Shown piece after piece: positions 7,950-16,288 of a stretch of 64,000 nucleotides of DNA. The DNA lies in assembly GCA_040904825.1 (NCBI GenBank), contig JBBDSU010000002.1:1-64000 (forward strand), read 5' to 3'. Origin of the DNA: JBBDSU01 sp040904825. Lineage in GTDB: Bacteria; Actinomycetota; Nitriliruptoria; Nitriliruptorales; Nitriliruptoraceae. A program made the position numbers and the translations under genes. The notes below the pieces were generated by a model. It did no database searches. It worked only from the letters and a program-made list of their open reading frames with translations, and had not been told where the DNA came from. Within the stretch, counting starts at the first letter, position 1. Every line of letters begins with the position of its first letter.

Positions 7950-9629
7950 TCAGGGACGGAAGTCGCCGCCACGATGGACAAGACGGCGAGAGCGATTGAG
8001 GGCGTCGAGATAGGCGCGGGCGGATGCTTCAACGACATCCGTCGACACACCACGGCCCGTGAAGCGATTGCCGTCCTCCACCGCAATGGTGACCGTGACT
8101 TCACCGAGCGCGTCGATCCCACCGGTGACCGCCGCAACCCGGAACGACACGAGCGTTACCTCGCTGCGTCCGACAGCTTCGCGGATCGCTGCGCACGCCG
8201 CCTCGACCATGCCATCGCCGCCATGAGAAGCCTCGACGACCGCTCCGGGTTCTGCTCCATGTTCAGCAGCCAGCCCCGCGTCGACGAGCCGAACCTTGAC
8301 GGTGGCATGTGGCGGCGTTTCGGTTCCGCCGCGCACCTTGAGCGATACGAGCTCGTAGTCGTCGTCCGCCTTGACGTGTGTCTCAGACAGGACAATCGCC
8401 TGGACGTCCTCCGACGAGACGATGCCCTTGCGGTCAGCCAGTTCCTTGAACCGCACGAACGCCGACTGCTTTTCAGCGTCGTCCAACTCGAAACCCAGAT
8501 CGTCGACTGCCTTGAAGAACGCGTGCCGTCCTGAATGCTTGCCCAGCACGATCTGGGAGCCGTCCGCACCCACGTCTTCGCTGCGCATGATCTCGTAGGT
8601 CAAACGGTCAGCCAGCACACCATGCTGGTGGATGCCCGATTCGTGGGCAAACGCGTTTTCGCCGACGACGGCCTTGTTCTTCTGGACGCCGTAGCCGGTG
8701 AGGCTGGACACCAGCCGAGACGTGCGTGTGAGCTCCGGAGTATGCAGACCGTGATCAACACCGAGCAGGTCTGCCCGGGTGCGGATCGCCATCACGACTT
8801 CCTCGAGCGAGCAGTTGCCCGCGCGCTCACCGATGCCATTGACCGCGACCTCGATCTGGCGGGCGCCATTGCGCACCGCCTCAAGCGAGTTCGCCACCGC
8901 CAAGCCGAGGTCGTTGTGGCAATGGACGCTGACGACCACGCCGTTGGCTTCGATCGCCGGAATCCGTTGGTGCAATTCAGCGATCCACCGGCCAAAGTCG
9001 AACGGCAAGGCGTAGCCGACGGTGTCGGGGATATTGATCGTCGTCGCACCTGCGTCGACCGCCGCCGCGCAGATGTCGATCAGGAACTCGAAGTCAGTCC
9101 GTGTGGCGTCCTGCGGCGAGAATTCGACATCGTCGGTAAACGAGCGAGCATGCTCAACCGACCGAATCGTCTGAGCGAGGATCTCGTCTTCGCTGGCCTG
9201 CAGCATGTACTTGCGATGAATGTCGGAGGTGGACAAGAACGTGTGGATCCGGAAGCTCTTGGCGGGAGCCAGCGACTTCGCCGCCGCCTCGATGTCGCCT
9301 TCCATCGCACGGGCAAGGGCAGCGATCACCGGAGGTTCGCGATCATCAGCCTCACCTTCGGAGCCACTGGGCCCGGCGGCACGACGGGGTGCGTTGCCGA
9401 CGATCTCGGCAACGGCTTTCACCGCGTCGAAATCGCCCTTGGAAGCGGCCGAGAAGCCGGCCTCAATCACGTCGACTTGGAGTCGGGCGAGTTGCTCTGC
9501 GATCTCGACCTTTTCGCGGGCGTCGAGCGAGATGCCTGGCGACTGTTCACCGTCGCGCAGCGTGGTATCAAAGATGGTGACATCGTCACCAAGATGGTCA
9601 GCGACCTTAACGTCAACGGGCTTGCTCAT
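7950..9629 (-). CDS. leuA: 2-isopropylmalate synthase
   Basis: First committed enzyme of leucine synthesis, joining acetyl-CoA and 2-oxoisovalerate. The TIM-barrel starts with TIFDTTLRDGEQSPG at about residues 18-32. Metal ligands lie in VSVHCHNDLG. GIGERAGNCSLEEV, FAHESGIHQHG and VLGKHSGRHAF follow. The C-terminal part after about residue 400 is the leucine-binding regulatory domain, so feedback inhibition by leucine is expected. A Gly/Glu-rich insert (GPSGSEGEADDREPP, near residue 88) is longer than in common relatives. The ATG has AGGAG at 9638-9642. Regulation is by the leader at 9644-9837. Confidence 0.95.
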   Translation of the reverse strand: MSKPVDVKVADHLGDDVTIFDTTLRDGEQSPGISLDAREKVEIAEQLARLQVDVIEAGFSAASKGDFDAVKAVAEIVGNAPRRAAGPSGSEGEADDREPPVIAALARAMEGDIEAAAKSLAPAKSFRIHTFLSTSDIHRKYMLQASEDEILAQTIRSVEHARSFTDDVEFSPQDATRTDFEFLIDICAAAVDAGATTINIPDTVGYALPFDFGRWIAELHQRIPAIEANGVVVSVHCHNDLGLAVANSLEAVRNGARQIEVAVNGIGERAGNCSLEEVVMAIRTRADLLGVDHGLHTPELTRTSRLVSSLTGYGVQKNKAVVGENAFAHESGIHQHGVLADRLTYEIMRSEDVGADGSQIVLGKHSGRHAFFKAVDDLGFELDDAEKQSAFVRFKELADRKGIVSSEDVQAIVLSETHVKADDDYELVSLKVRGGTETPPHATVKVRLVDAGLAAEHGAEPGAVVEASHGGDGMVEAACAAIREAVGRSEVTLVSFRVAAVTGGIDALGEVTVTIAVEDGNRFTGRGVSTDVVEASARAYLDALNRSRRLVHRGGDFRP

Positions 9630-9643
9630 GATGTGCGCTCCTT

Positions 9644-9727
9644 GCCGCAGCGTGCGGCGTCACCTGCCTGACTGTCCCCTGGAAGCCTCCGCGTCACCGT
9701 CGTTGTGGGGAAGGACGGCCGACGCGG
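9644..9727 (-). promoter_or_regulatory. leuA leader RNA hairpins (attenuator candidate)
   Basis: Two hairpins fill the 97 bases between the leucine-rich leader peptide and leuA. Right after the leader stop, CCGCGTC and CCGTC pair with GACGG and GACGCGG (9689-9727), giving 12 base pairs around a 12-base loop. Next to the leuA ribosome binding site, GCCGCA-GCG-TGCGGC at 9644-9658 makes a 6-bp hairpin. GCCGC of the first can pair with GCGGC of the second, so the structures can exclude each other. A ribosome stalled on the Leu codons would cover the first arm. No U-run follows, so control may be at translation start. The pairings are read from sequence and the mechanism is inferred. Confidence 0.6.
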
Positions 9728-9729
9728 CA

Positions 9730-9837
9730 TCAAAGGAGCAGCAGCAGAGCAAGGGCCAGGAGCAGGCCCCGAAGCGCACGCAACGACCGCCGCCCGGCGT
9801 CGGCCGGGTCGAGAACGGGGCTGCTCACAGTGCGCAT
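9730..9837 (-). CDS. leuL: leuA leader peptide, leucine-rich
   Basis: A 35-codon ORF that ends in GLLLALALLLLL directly before its TGA, so 9 of the last 11 residues are leucine. It starts at ATG 9837 with AGGAG two bases upstream, and stops 100 bases before leuA on the same strand. Leader peptides with runs of Leu codons before leuA are known from actinobacteria and enterobacteria. When Leu-tRNA is scarce the ribosome stalls in the run and changes the fold of the RNA behind it. The hairpins at 9644-9727 are the likely target. The peptide itself probably has no job after translation. Confidence 0.82.
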   Translation of the reverse strand: MRTVSSPVLDPADAGRRSLRALRGLLLALALLLLL

Positions 9838-9990
9838 GGCTCCTAGTGTTGCTTCACAACACGCCCGACGCAAGTGGAACGTCACGCCAATCACGCTCCT
9901 CGGGCGTCTGAGAACTCCGTGATCGAAGGATCGCGCGGTCCGAACAACGCACCCTCCACGTAGCGCGCAGTCGAAGGAACCCCATTGGCC

Positions 9991-11211
9991 ATGCCGGACC
10001 CGCCGATCGCGCCCATGCTGGCCAAGCTCGCGCGATCTATGCCGTCGGGCGACATGCTGTACGAACCCAAATGGGACGGGTTTCGTTGCCTGGTGTTTCG
10101 GGATGGACCGAACCTCCACCTGCAAAGCCGCAGCGGCAAGGACCTCGGCCGCTACTTCCCCGAGCTCGTGGAGGCATCCAGCCCCTACACCGACGTGCTC
10201 CGCGATCGCCTTCCCGCGCGCATCGTCGTCGACGGCGAAATCGTCGTGCCCATCGGTTCTCGTCTCGACTTCGACGCACTGTCCAACCGCATTCATCCTG
10301 CAGCATCGCGGATCGCAACCTTGGCCTCAACGACTCCTGCCCACTTCGTCGCGTTCGACCTCATCGGCCTCAATGGCGACGACCTGACATCGATGCCGTT
10401 CGCCGAAAGACGACTCCTCCTGGAATCGGCGCTCAACGGAGTCGCACCACCGGTCCACGTGACACCAGCGACGACTGACGCTGGCCTTGCCGCCGAATGG
10501 TTCGAGCGGTTTGAAGGAGCCGGCCTGGACGGGGTGATCGCCAAGCCGCTTGCCGACCCGTATTGGCCGGGCAAACGGACGCTGATCAAAGTCAAGAAGG
10601 AACGCACCGCCGACGTTGTCGTTGCCGGCTGGCGTGAACACGCGCGGGGAGGCGTGGGTTCGCTGATGCTCGGATTGTGGCAAGGCGAGGAGCTCGTCCA
10701 CGTCGGCGTGGCGTCATCATTCAATGCCGCCAGGCGAGCAGAACTCGTCGATGAGCTAGCCCCTCACCACCTCGGATCAACCTCGTGGAACGATCATCCA
10801 TGGATCGACGAATCGGACGCTGGCGAAGCCACCGCAACCGACACGACCGGCATATCCAGCACTACCAGCACGACGCAGGCACCCAACACGACCCAGGCAC
10901 CCAACACGACCCAGGCACCCAACACGACCCAGGCACCCAACACGGAACGCGACTCGACTGGCGAGCGGCGCTCCACAGGCGCCACGCCCCGTGGTGTCAA
11001 TCGTTGGAATGCCGGCAAGGACACCTCGTGGCATCCCCTGGTGCCGCACCTTGTCGCCGAGGTTGCGTTCGATCAGCTGGCTGGCAACCGCTTCCGTCAC
11101 AGCGCGAGGTTTCGGAGGTGGCGACCCGACCGGGATGCTGCGTCGTGCACCTTCGACCAACTCGACGTGGCCGAACCAGCGGAATTGGCTGACCTGTTCG
11201 CTGCCACCTGA
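9991..11211 (+). CDS. ligC: ATP-dependent DNA ligase, LigC type
   Basis: ATP-dependent DNA ligase resembling mycobacterial LigC. The adenylated lysine is K27 in YEPKWDGFR. Further motifs are SRSGKDL, VVDGEIVVP, FVAFDLIG, AGLDGVIAKP and LIKVKKERTADVVVAGW. The C-terminal OB-fold ends with RFRHSARFRRWRPDRD. About 55 Ser/Thr/Gln/Pro-rich residues are inserted between TSWNDHPW and VNRWNAGKDTSWHPL, and contain four copies of a 6-residue repeat. LigC enzymes act in gap or excision repair. In Mycobacterium ligC sits beside a primase-polymerase gene, and here such a gene lies 1.4 kb away beyond lgt. ATG 9991 is taken as start. TTG 9985 is equally well spaced from AAGGAA at 9974. Confidence 0.88.
   Translation: MPDPPIAPMLAKLARSMPSGDMLYEPKWDGFRCLVFRDGPNLHLQSRSGKDLGRYFPELVEASSPYTDVLRDRLPARIVVDGEIVVPIGSRLDFDALSNRIHPAASRIATLASTTPAHFVAFDLIGLNGDDLTSMPFAERRLLLESALNGVAPPVHVTPATTDAGLAAEWFERFEGAGLDGVIAKPLADPYWPGKRTLIKVKKERTADVVVAGWREHARGGVGSLMLGLWQGEELVHVGVASSFNAARRAELVDELAPHHLGSTSWNDHPWIDESDAGEATATDTTGISSTTSTTQAPNTTQAPNTTQAPNTTQAPNTERDSTGERRSTGATPRGVNRWNAGKDTSWHPLVPHLVAEVAFDQLAGNRFRHSARFRRWRPDRDAASCTFDQLDVAEPAELADLFAAT
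10870..10941 (+). repeat. Four tandem 18-bp units inside the ligase gene
   Basis: ACGACCCAGGCACCCAAC is repeated head to tail four times at 10870-10887, 10888-10905, 10906-10923 and 10924-10941. Only the first copy differs, by one base. The repeat keeps the reading frame and encodes TTQAPN four times in a flexible linker of the LigC-like protein. Near-perfect copies suggest recent expansion by slippage, so the copy number may vary between strains. Confidence 0.92.
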
Positions 11212-11433
11212 CCTGTGCAGGACATAGGTCAACTCTCTCCAGGGCGCCACGCCTACAGACCTCGGCCGCCACGCTCCCCGGGCTCGCCAACTCGACCGCC
11301 CTGGCTGCCCAACTCAACCGACACGGCCGTCATTGTCCTCCACCGCAGCACTGCGACTGCCATTGGCTACCACGCACCCTGGCCAGCCGTCGCTGCGCAG
11401 TACCTTGCCCATTCCCCAACGAAGGCACCCACT

Positions 11434-12528
11434 GTGGCAGCAAGCCTTGTCATCGCGGCAATTCCGCCACCGCCCTTTCAGAGTCTGATCAACGTCGGTC
11501 CGTTCGACCTGCGGATGTACGGCTTCCTCATCGCCGTTGGTGCGCTGCTCGCTATTCGCATGACAGTCCGGCGATTCGAATTGCTCGGAGGTGCGCCCGA
11601 TCTCGCCGAGAAGGCGATGATGCTGGCGTTGCTGTTCGGCTTTCTTGGCGGCCGTATTGGCTACATCATCCCGAGATTTCTCGTCGACGGTGCCCATGGC
11701 GCGGCTTACATCACACGTCCCGGCGATGTCCTTGCAATATGGCAGGGTGGACTGGCCTTCTTCGGAGGCCTGACCGGCGGTGCCATCGCGGTCTACCTCT
11801 ACATCCGCATCAAGCGCGCCGACTTTCCAGCCATCGCTGACGCAGTTGCGCCAGCGCTTCCATTGGCTCAAGCCATTGGCCGTTGGGGCAACTACTTCAA
11901 CCAGGAACTGTTTGGCCGACCCACCGATGTCGCCTGGGCATTGCGGGTCGATCCAGTGCCGGCGTCAACCGCCGCACGCTTTCCTGGTGCCACCACGTTC
12001 CATCCGACGTTCTTGTACGAATCGCTATGGAACGGGCTGTTGGTCGTGGTCTTGCTCACGGTCGACCGCAAGGGATGGCTGCGGCGGCGAGGGTCGCTGT
12101 TGTGGTGCTACCTCATCGGCTACGGCATCGGTCGAGGTTGGATCGAAGCGCTGCGTGTCGACACCGTCGAGCGCTACCTGGGTCTGTCGCGCAACAACTG
12201 GATCGCCATTGCCGTCGTCCTCGCTGGGACTGCTGGCCTGGTGTGGTGGGAGCGCGGTGCCCGACGCCTGACAGCAGATGAGACTGCGTCGGACGAGGAC
12301 AGCACGGGCGCCGATCCGCTCCAATCTGCAGGAGCGCCATCGGCCGGCCCCGACACCGACGGCCCCGAGGACACGGACGAAGCAAGAGTCGATCACGCGG
12401 ACACGACCACAGGGCACGCCAGTGGGAAACGTGTGGGCACAGCAGACGATGCCCGCGACACTCCGAGCACAGCAGACGATGACGGCGACGCTCCAGGCAC
12501 AGCAGGCCACGATCCGCAGCGCCCGTAG
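11434..12528 (+). CDS. lgt: Prolipoprotein diacylglyceryl transferase with long acidic tail
   Basis: Membrane enzyme that moves diacylglycerol from phosphatidylglycerol to the lipobox cysteine of prolipoproteins. Several transmembrane segments are visible. Family blocks are RMYGFLIAVGALLA, WQGGLAFFGGLTGG, AQAIGRWGNYFNQELFG and HPTFLYESLWN. The GTG at 11434 is taken as start because GAAGG lies eight bases upstream and the preceding frame is Pro/Arg-rich and unlike Lgt. The enzyme part is about 270 residues. A further 95 Asp/Thr/Ala-rich residues follow, with a repeated TADD motif. Its clients in this window include lipoproteins at 27250, 54818, 58816, 59286 and 60973. Confidence 0.93.
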   Translation: MAASLVIAAIPPPPFQSLINVGPFDLRMYGFLIAVGALLAIRMTVRRFELLGGAPDLAEKAMMLALLFGFLGGRIGYIIPRFLVDGAHGAAYITRPGDVLAIWQGGLAFFGGLTGGAIAVYLYIRIKRADFPAIADAVAPALPLAQAIGRWGNYFNQELFGRPTDVAWALRVDPVPASTAARFPGATTFHPTFLYESLWNGLLVVVLLTVDRKGWLRRRGSLLWCYLIGYGIGRGWIEALRVDTVERYLGLSRNNWIAIAVVLAGTAGLVWWERGARRLTADETASDEDSTGADPLQSAGAPSAGPDTDGPEDTDEARVDHADTTTGHASGKRVGTADDARDTPSTADDDGDAPGTAGHDPQRP

Positions 12529-12633
12529 TCGTCTCGGCATTCAGAACGCGACGCACGCCAATCACGCGACACCCGAACTGTGGCAAACCGCCGCGACCGC
12601 ACGACAAGGCAGGCGCTGGCGAGCCACGAACAA

Positions 12634-12650
12634 CCGACCGCGCCGGTCGG
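12634..12650. terminator. Hairpin between convergent lgt and polymerase genes
   Basis: CCGACCG-CGC-CGGTCGG forms a 7-bp stem with a 3-base loop, 8 bases beyond the minus-strand stop and 106 bases beyond the lgt stop. It probably terminates the polymerase gene transcript and may serve both directions. No clear T-run is present. Confidence 0.5.
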
Positions 12651-12657
12651 TGCCTTC

Positions 12658-13665
12658 CTAGCGTTTGGCGCGCGACGGTGGCACGCGCGGAGGTTCATTC
12701 GGGAGCTTTGGGTAATGCGGAGGCAGCGGCAGGTCTTCTAACTCGGCCGCCACGTCACGGGCAGCGAGCTCCAGCAAGCCGTCGATCGGCCGAACCGCCT
12801 GGTCCCGTGCCGCAAACGGATCAGTCCGGCCGGCAATCATCGCGGGCACTGACGTCACCGTCGCTTCACAAGGCTCAACATCGTCGAGTTCGCTCCATGT
12901 GAACGGCCACGACACGCGAGCATCCGAGGTCGCTCGCACGGCATATGCGCAGGCGGTGGTGCGATCCCACAGGTTCTGGTTGTAGTCGAGAAAGACCCGC
13001 TGTCCGCGCTCTTCCTTCCACCATGCACTCGTTGCGTCGTCGCAACGCCGCTCAACTTCGCGAGCCAACGCGACCGCAGCAGCACGGACGTCGATGTAGC
13101 TGCGACGTTCGATCGGCACGATCACATGAATGCCGGTCGAGCCTGACGTCTTCGGAAAACCGACGAGACCATGTTCGTCCAGCACCTCGGCGACAACCGC
13201 AGCCACGCGCCGGACTGTGGCAAAGTCGACGCCCGGCATGGGGTCGAGATCGACTCTCAGTTCGTCCGGCAAATCCGCCCAGGCCCCCTCGCCGAACTTG
13301 ACTGACCACGGATGCACGGTCATCGCACCGAGGTTGACAGCCCAGAGCACGTCAGCCAGCGTCGATGGACATAGCTCAACCGCGGTGCGGCCCGATGAGA
13401 AGGTGACCTCGGCAGTTCGCAGCCATTCAGGACGGTTCGCGGGTAGTCGCTTCTGCATGAACCACTTGCCGTCAACGCCATCCGGATACCGCTTGAGGTT
13501 GCAAGGCCGATCGAGACAGTGAGGCATCAGCAAATCGGCGACGCGGCGGTAGTAGTCAACAATGTCGCGCTTGGAGAGGCCTACTTCCGGAAACCACACC
13601 TTGTCTGGTGACGAGACGCGGACCTCACGGCCTTCAATCTCGTAATTTTCGGCAGCATCAGCCAT
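12658..13665 (-). CDS. Stand-alone LigD-type polymerase/primase domain protein
   Basis: Archaeo-eukaryotic-primase type polymerase of 335 residues, like the PolDom of LigD and mycobacterial Prim-PolC, without nuclease or ligase domains. Catalytic acidic residues are D139 and D141 in RVDLDPMPG, with a third Asp at 226 in VFLDYNQN. The nucleotide-binding KTSGSTGIHV precedes it. The N-terminal block VSSPDKVWFPEVGLSKRD is typical. The ATG at 13665 overlaps the bkdC stop by eight bases, so it is co-translated with a metabolic operon. Its likely partner is the LigC-type ligase at 9991. Together they could fill and seal short gaps. No Ku gene is in the window. Confidence 0.88.
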   Translation of the reverse strand: MADAAENYEIEGREVRVSSPDKVWFPEVGLSKRDIVDYYRRVADLLMPHCLDRPCNLKRYPDGVDGKWFMQKRLPANRPEWLRTAEVTFSSGRTAVELCPSTLADVLWAVNLGAMTVHPWSVKFGEGAWADLPDELRVDLDPMPGVDFATVRRVAAVVAEVLDEHGLVGFPKTSGSTGIHVIVPIERRSYIDVRAAAVALAREVERRCDDATSAWWKEERGQRVFLDYNQNLWDRTTACAYAVRATSDARVSWPFTWSELDDVEPCEATVTSVPAMIAGRTDPFAARDQAVRPIDGLLELAARDVAAELEDLPLPPHYPKLPNEPPRVPPSRAKR

Positions 13666-15250
13666 GCAACAAGATGCGCGACGGCTCTTCGCACAGCGAT
13701 CCGACATAGGAGAGGAAGCGGCCACCTTCCGCCCCATCACAAACCCGATGATCGAAGGACAGCCTGAGCGTGGCCACTCGTCGTGGTACCACCTGACCAT
13801 CAACGACCCACGGTCGCTCACGGATCGCACCGATCCCGAGGATTCCTGCCTCAGGATGGTTGATGATTGGGTCCCCGTCGTCGTTACCGAACACGCCATA
13901 GTTGTTGACGGTGAACGTCCCGCCAGTGACTGCCGCTGGATCGATACGCCCGTCTCGAGCTGCCACCGAAAGTTCGGCAAGCTCCGTCGACAATTCGATC
14001 AGCGACTTGGTATCCGCCCGCTTGATGTTGGGTACGACCAGACCGCGATCGGTGTCGACCGCAAAGCCGAGGTTGATGTCCTCCAACAGGTGAATCTCAC
14101 CGGCCTTGCCATTGTCCGGGTCACGGCCGACGAGTCGTGCGTTAAGTGTTGGGAACCTTCGGAGCCCCAGCACCGTCGCTCTCATCAGCACTCCGAAGAC
14201 AGTGATCTTGACGTCCCACCCGTCGCGTCGCGCATAGTCAGTCAAGTCATGACGCAACGACCACAGACGCGTCAGATCCACCTCAACGGTGCAGGATGCC
14301 GCCGGGATATCCCGCCGCGACAGCTCCATCTTCTCAACGATGCGCTTGCGGACAGCGCGGATCGGTTCGATCTCGCCGGGACGGCGTCCTCGGAACCCGA
14401 TGCCCAGCGCTCGCGGAGTGGCCAGCGAAGTCGACGTCGCAGCCACCTGGGCGTTCGCGTCCGGCGGACGCGCAGCGGCTTCGACGTCGCCACGGGTAAT
14501 GACACCGCCATCGCCCGTTGCGACGACCGATGACAGGTCGACCCCGAGATCCCGTGCGAGTTTCCGCACGGGCGGTTTGGCGAGCACCCGGCCCCCGTTG
14601 CCGGTGCGGCCCGTGCCTCTGCCAGTGTTCTCCGTGCTGTCAGCGCTGCCGCCAGCGTTGCTGCCATTGCCCGTTGAACGGCGGCGACGCTGCTCATCAT
14701 TGTCACGCCCGTAGCCGACCAGCGATGGCGGTTCACGGTCGCTAGCAGCCGCTTCACGGTCGTCCGAGATCGCCCGGTCTTCCGCCGCGCTGGCCGCCGC
14801 CGGGCGGTTTCCGGTCGCACGTTCCTCCGTCGCACACTCCCCCGTCGCACGGTCCACCGTCGTGCTGTCTCCCTGCACACCGTCCCCCTGCAGGCCGTCT
14901 CCCTGCACCCTGCTCGGCCGGGCGTGGGAGTCGGCGGGATCATTGCGCAGTGCCCGCTCATCGGTGCGGACGCGCACAAGGACGCTGCCGACCTCCATGG
15001 TCGTGCCAACCTCGGCCATCAATTCAACGATGGTGCCCGCGAAAGGGCATGGGATGGCCACCAGCGCCTTGGCCGTCTCAATCTCGGCGATGGACTGATT
15101 GAGTTCGACCTCGTCACCTACCTCGACATGCCAGGCGACAATCTCGCCTTCTTCGAGCCCTTCGCCCAAGTCAGGCAGGGGGAAATCGCGAATCACTCCA
15201 ACGTCAGGCACGTCCACGTGCTCCTTGTCGCCTACGAACCGCACAACCAT
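13658..15250 (-). CDS. bkdC: Branched-chain 2-oxoacid dehydrogenase E2 (dihydrolipoyl acyltransferase)
   Basis: Core acyltransferase of the BKD complex. The N-terminal lipoyl domain starts LPDLGEGLEEGEIVAW and carries the lipoylated K61 in EIETAKALV. A roughly 130-residue Gly/Asp/Glu/Arg-rich linker follows, with small repeats such as LQGDGVQGD. The E1/E3-binding domain is near residues 228-262 (PPVRKLARDLGVDLSSV). The catalytic domain ends with SFDHRVCDGAEGG near residue 500, where His and Asp act. The ATG at 15250 lacks a good ribosome site. GTG at 15211, nine bases after AAGGAG, is a strong alternative. E1 genes lie just upstream, and no E3 gene was seen. Confidence 0.93.
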   Translation of the reverse strand: MVVRFVGDKEHVDVPDVGVIRDFPLPDLGEGLEEGEIVAWHVEVGDEVELNQSIAEIETAKALVAIPCPFAGTIVELMAEVGTTMEVGSVLVRVRTDERALRNDPADSHARPSRVQGDGLQGDGVQGDSTTVDRATGECATEERATGNRPAAASAAEDRAISDDREAAASDREPPSLVGYGRDNDEQRRRRSTGNGSNAGGSADSTENTGRGTGRTGNGGRVLAKPPVRKLARDLGVDLSSVVATGDGGVITRGDVEAAARPPDANAQVAATSTSLATPRALGIGFRGRRPGEIEPIRAVRKRIVEKMELSRRDIPAASCTVEVDLTRLWSLRHDLTDYARRDGWDVKITVFGVLMRATVLGLRRFPTLNARLVGRDPDNGKAGEIHLLEDINLGFAVDTDRGLVVPNIKRADTKSLIELSTELAELSVAARDGRIDPAAVTGGTFTVNNYGVFGNDDGDPIINHPEAGILGIGAIRERPWVVDGQVVPRRVATLRLSFDHRVCDGAEGGRFLSYVGSLCEEPSRILLHG

Positions 15251-15313
15251 GTGTCAGAGCATCACCGTGCGTGACAACAGGATGTTGGGTCACGGCAGGC
15301 CCCATCTCGATGG

Positions 15314-16288
15314 TCACCATGTCAACGACTGCTGGACAGCATCCAGGATCCGGTCAATCCCCGGAAGCCAATAGCGCTCCAGCATCGCAGGTGGATACGG
15401 CGTATCGAATCCGGTCACCCGTAGCACGGGCGCTTCCAGCGAGTAGAACGCTTCCTGCTGCACGATCGCGGCGATCTCAGCACCGAGACCCAAGGTGCGC
15501 GATGCCTCATGCACCACCACAATCCGTCCGGTTTTTTCCGCTGACGCCGTGATCGTGGCGATGTCGAGCGGCGCGAGCGACCGCAGGTCGACAACCTCCA
15601 GCGACCAGCCTTCGGCCTCGGCAGCGTCGGCGGCGTCGAGTGCCGTTCGCACCATCGGGCCGTAGGCGATCAACGTCGCGGTGTCGCCGTGCCGGCGGAT
15701 GACAGCCTGGTCTGCCGGGGCGGTCGTCACAGGAAGTTCGAGCTCTTCTTTCATCCAATAGCGACGTTTAGGCTCAAGGAACACCACGGGGTCGTCGCTG
15801 GCAATCGCTTCACGCATCATCGAATACGCATCAGACGGAGTCGACGGCGTCACGACCCTCAGCCCGGCCGTATGCGCCCAGTACGCCTCCGGCGATTCGG
15901 AATGGTGCTCAACGGCGCCGATCCCGCCGCCATACGGGATTCTCAAGGTGATTGGCATCCGCAGGTGGCCTCGAGACCGATTCCTCAACTTGGCGAGATG
16001 GCTGACAATCTGCTCGAACGCCGGATAGGTGAACCCGTCGAACTGCATTTCGGGAACTGGGCGCCAGCCAGCCATCGCCAACCCGATCGCTGTACCCACG
16101 ATGCCCGACTCAGCCAACGGTGTGTCGAAACACCGCTCCTCACCAAACTTCTGCTGCAAGCCATCGGTCACCCGAAACACCCCGCCAAGACGCCCGACAT
16201 CTTCGCCGAAGACCAGGACACGCTCGTCTTCCTGCATCGCATCGACGAGTGCGTGATTGATGGCTTGACCGAGTGTGACCGTCATCAT
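15314..16288 (-). CDS. bkdB: Branched-chain 2-oxoacid dehydrogenase E1 beta subunit
   Basis: Beta chain of the thiamine-diphosphate E1 component, 324 residues as usual. Landmarks are VFGEDVGRLGGVFRVTDGL, the catalytic-site region FDTPLAESGIVGTAIGLA, and the cation site region TLRIPYGGGIGAVEHHSES. The C-terminal transketolase-C domain starts near DTATLIAYG. The ATG at 16288 overlaps the E1 alpha stop by four bases (ATGA), and a second ATG follows at once. The complex converts 2-oxo-isocaproate, 2-oxoisovalerate and 2-oxo-methylvalerate to acyl-CoAs, the likely primers for FabH in the adjoining cluster. Confidence 0.93.
   Translation of the reverse strand: MMTVTLGQAINHALVDAMQEDERVLVFGEDVGRLGGVFRVTDGLQQKFGEERCFDTPLAESGIVGTAIGLAMAGWRPVPEMQFDGFTYPAFEQIVSHLAKLRNRSRGHLRMPITLRIPYGGGIGAVEHHSESPEAYWAHTAGLRVVTPSTPSDAYSMMREAIASDDPVVFLEPKRRYWMKEELELPVTTAPADQAVIRRHGDTATLIAYGPMVRTALDAADAAEAEGWSLEVVDLRSLAPLDIATITASAEKTGRIVVVHEASRTLGLGAEIAAIVQQEAFYSLEAPVLRVTGFDTPYPPAMLERYWLPGIDRILDAVQQSLTW

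Noticed and set aside
8535..9671. Open frame of 378 codons on the plus strand
   Set aside because: Antisense to leuA and non-protein-like in composition.
9730..10296. Full 188-codon minus-strand frame
   Set aside because: The upper part is antisense to the ligase gene and not protein-like. Only the last 35 codons from ATG 9837 are kept, as the leuA leader peptide.
10870..10941. CRISPR-like repeat
   Set aside because: Units are 18 bp, directly adjacent without spacers and in frame within a gene, so this is a coding tandem repeat.
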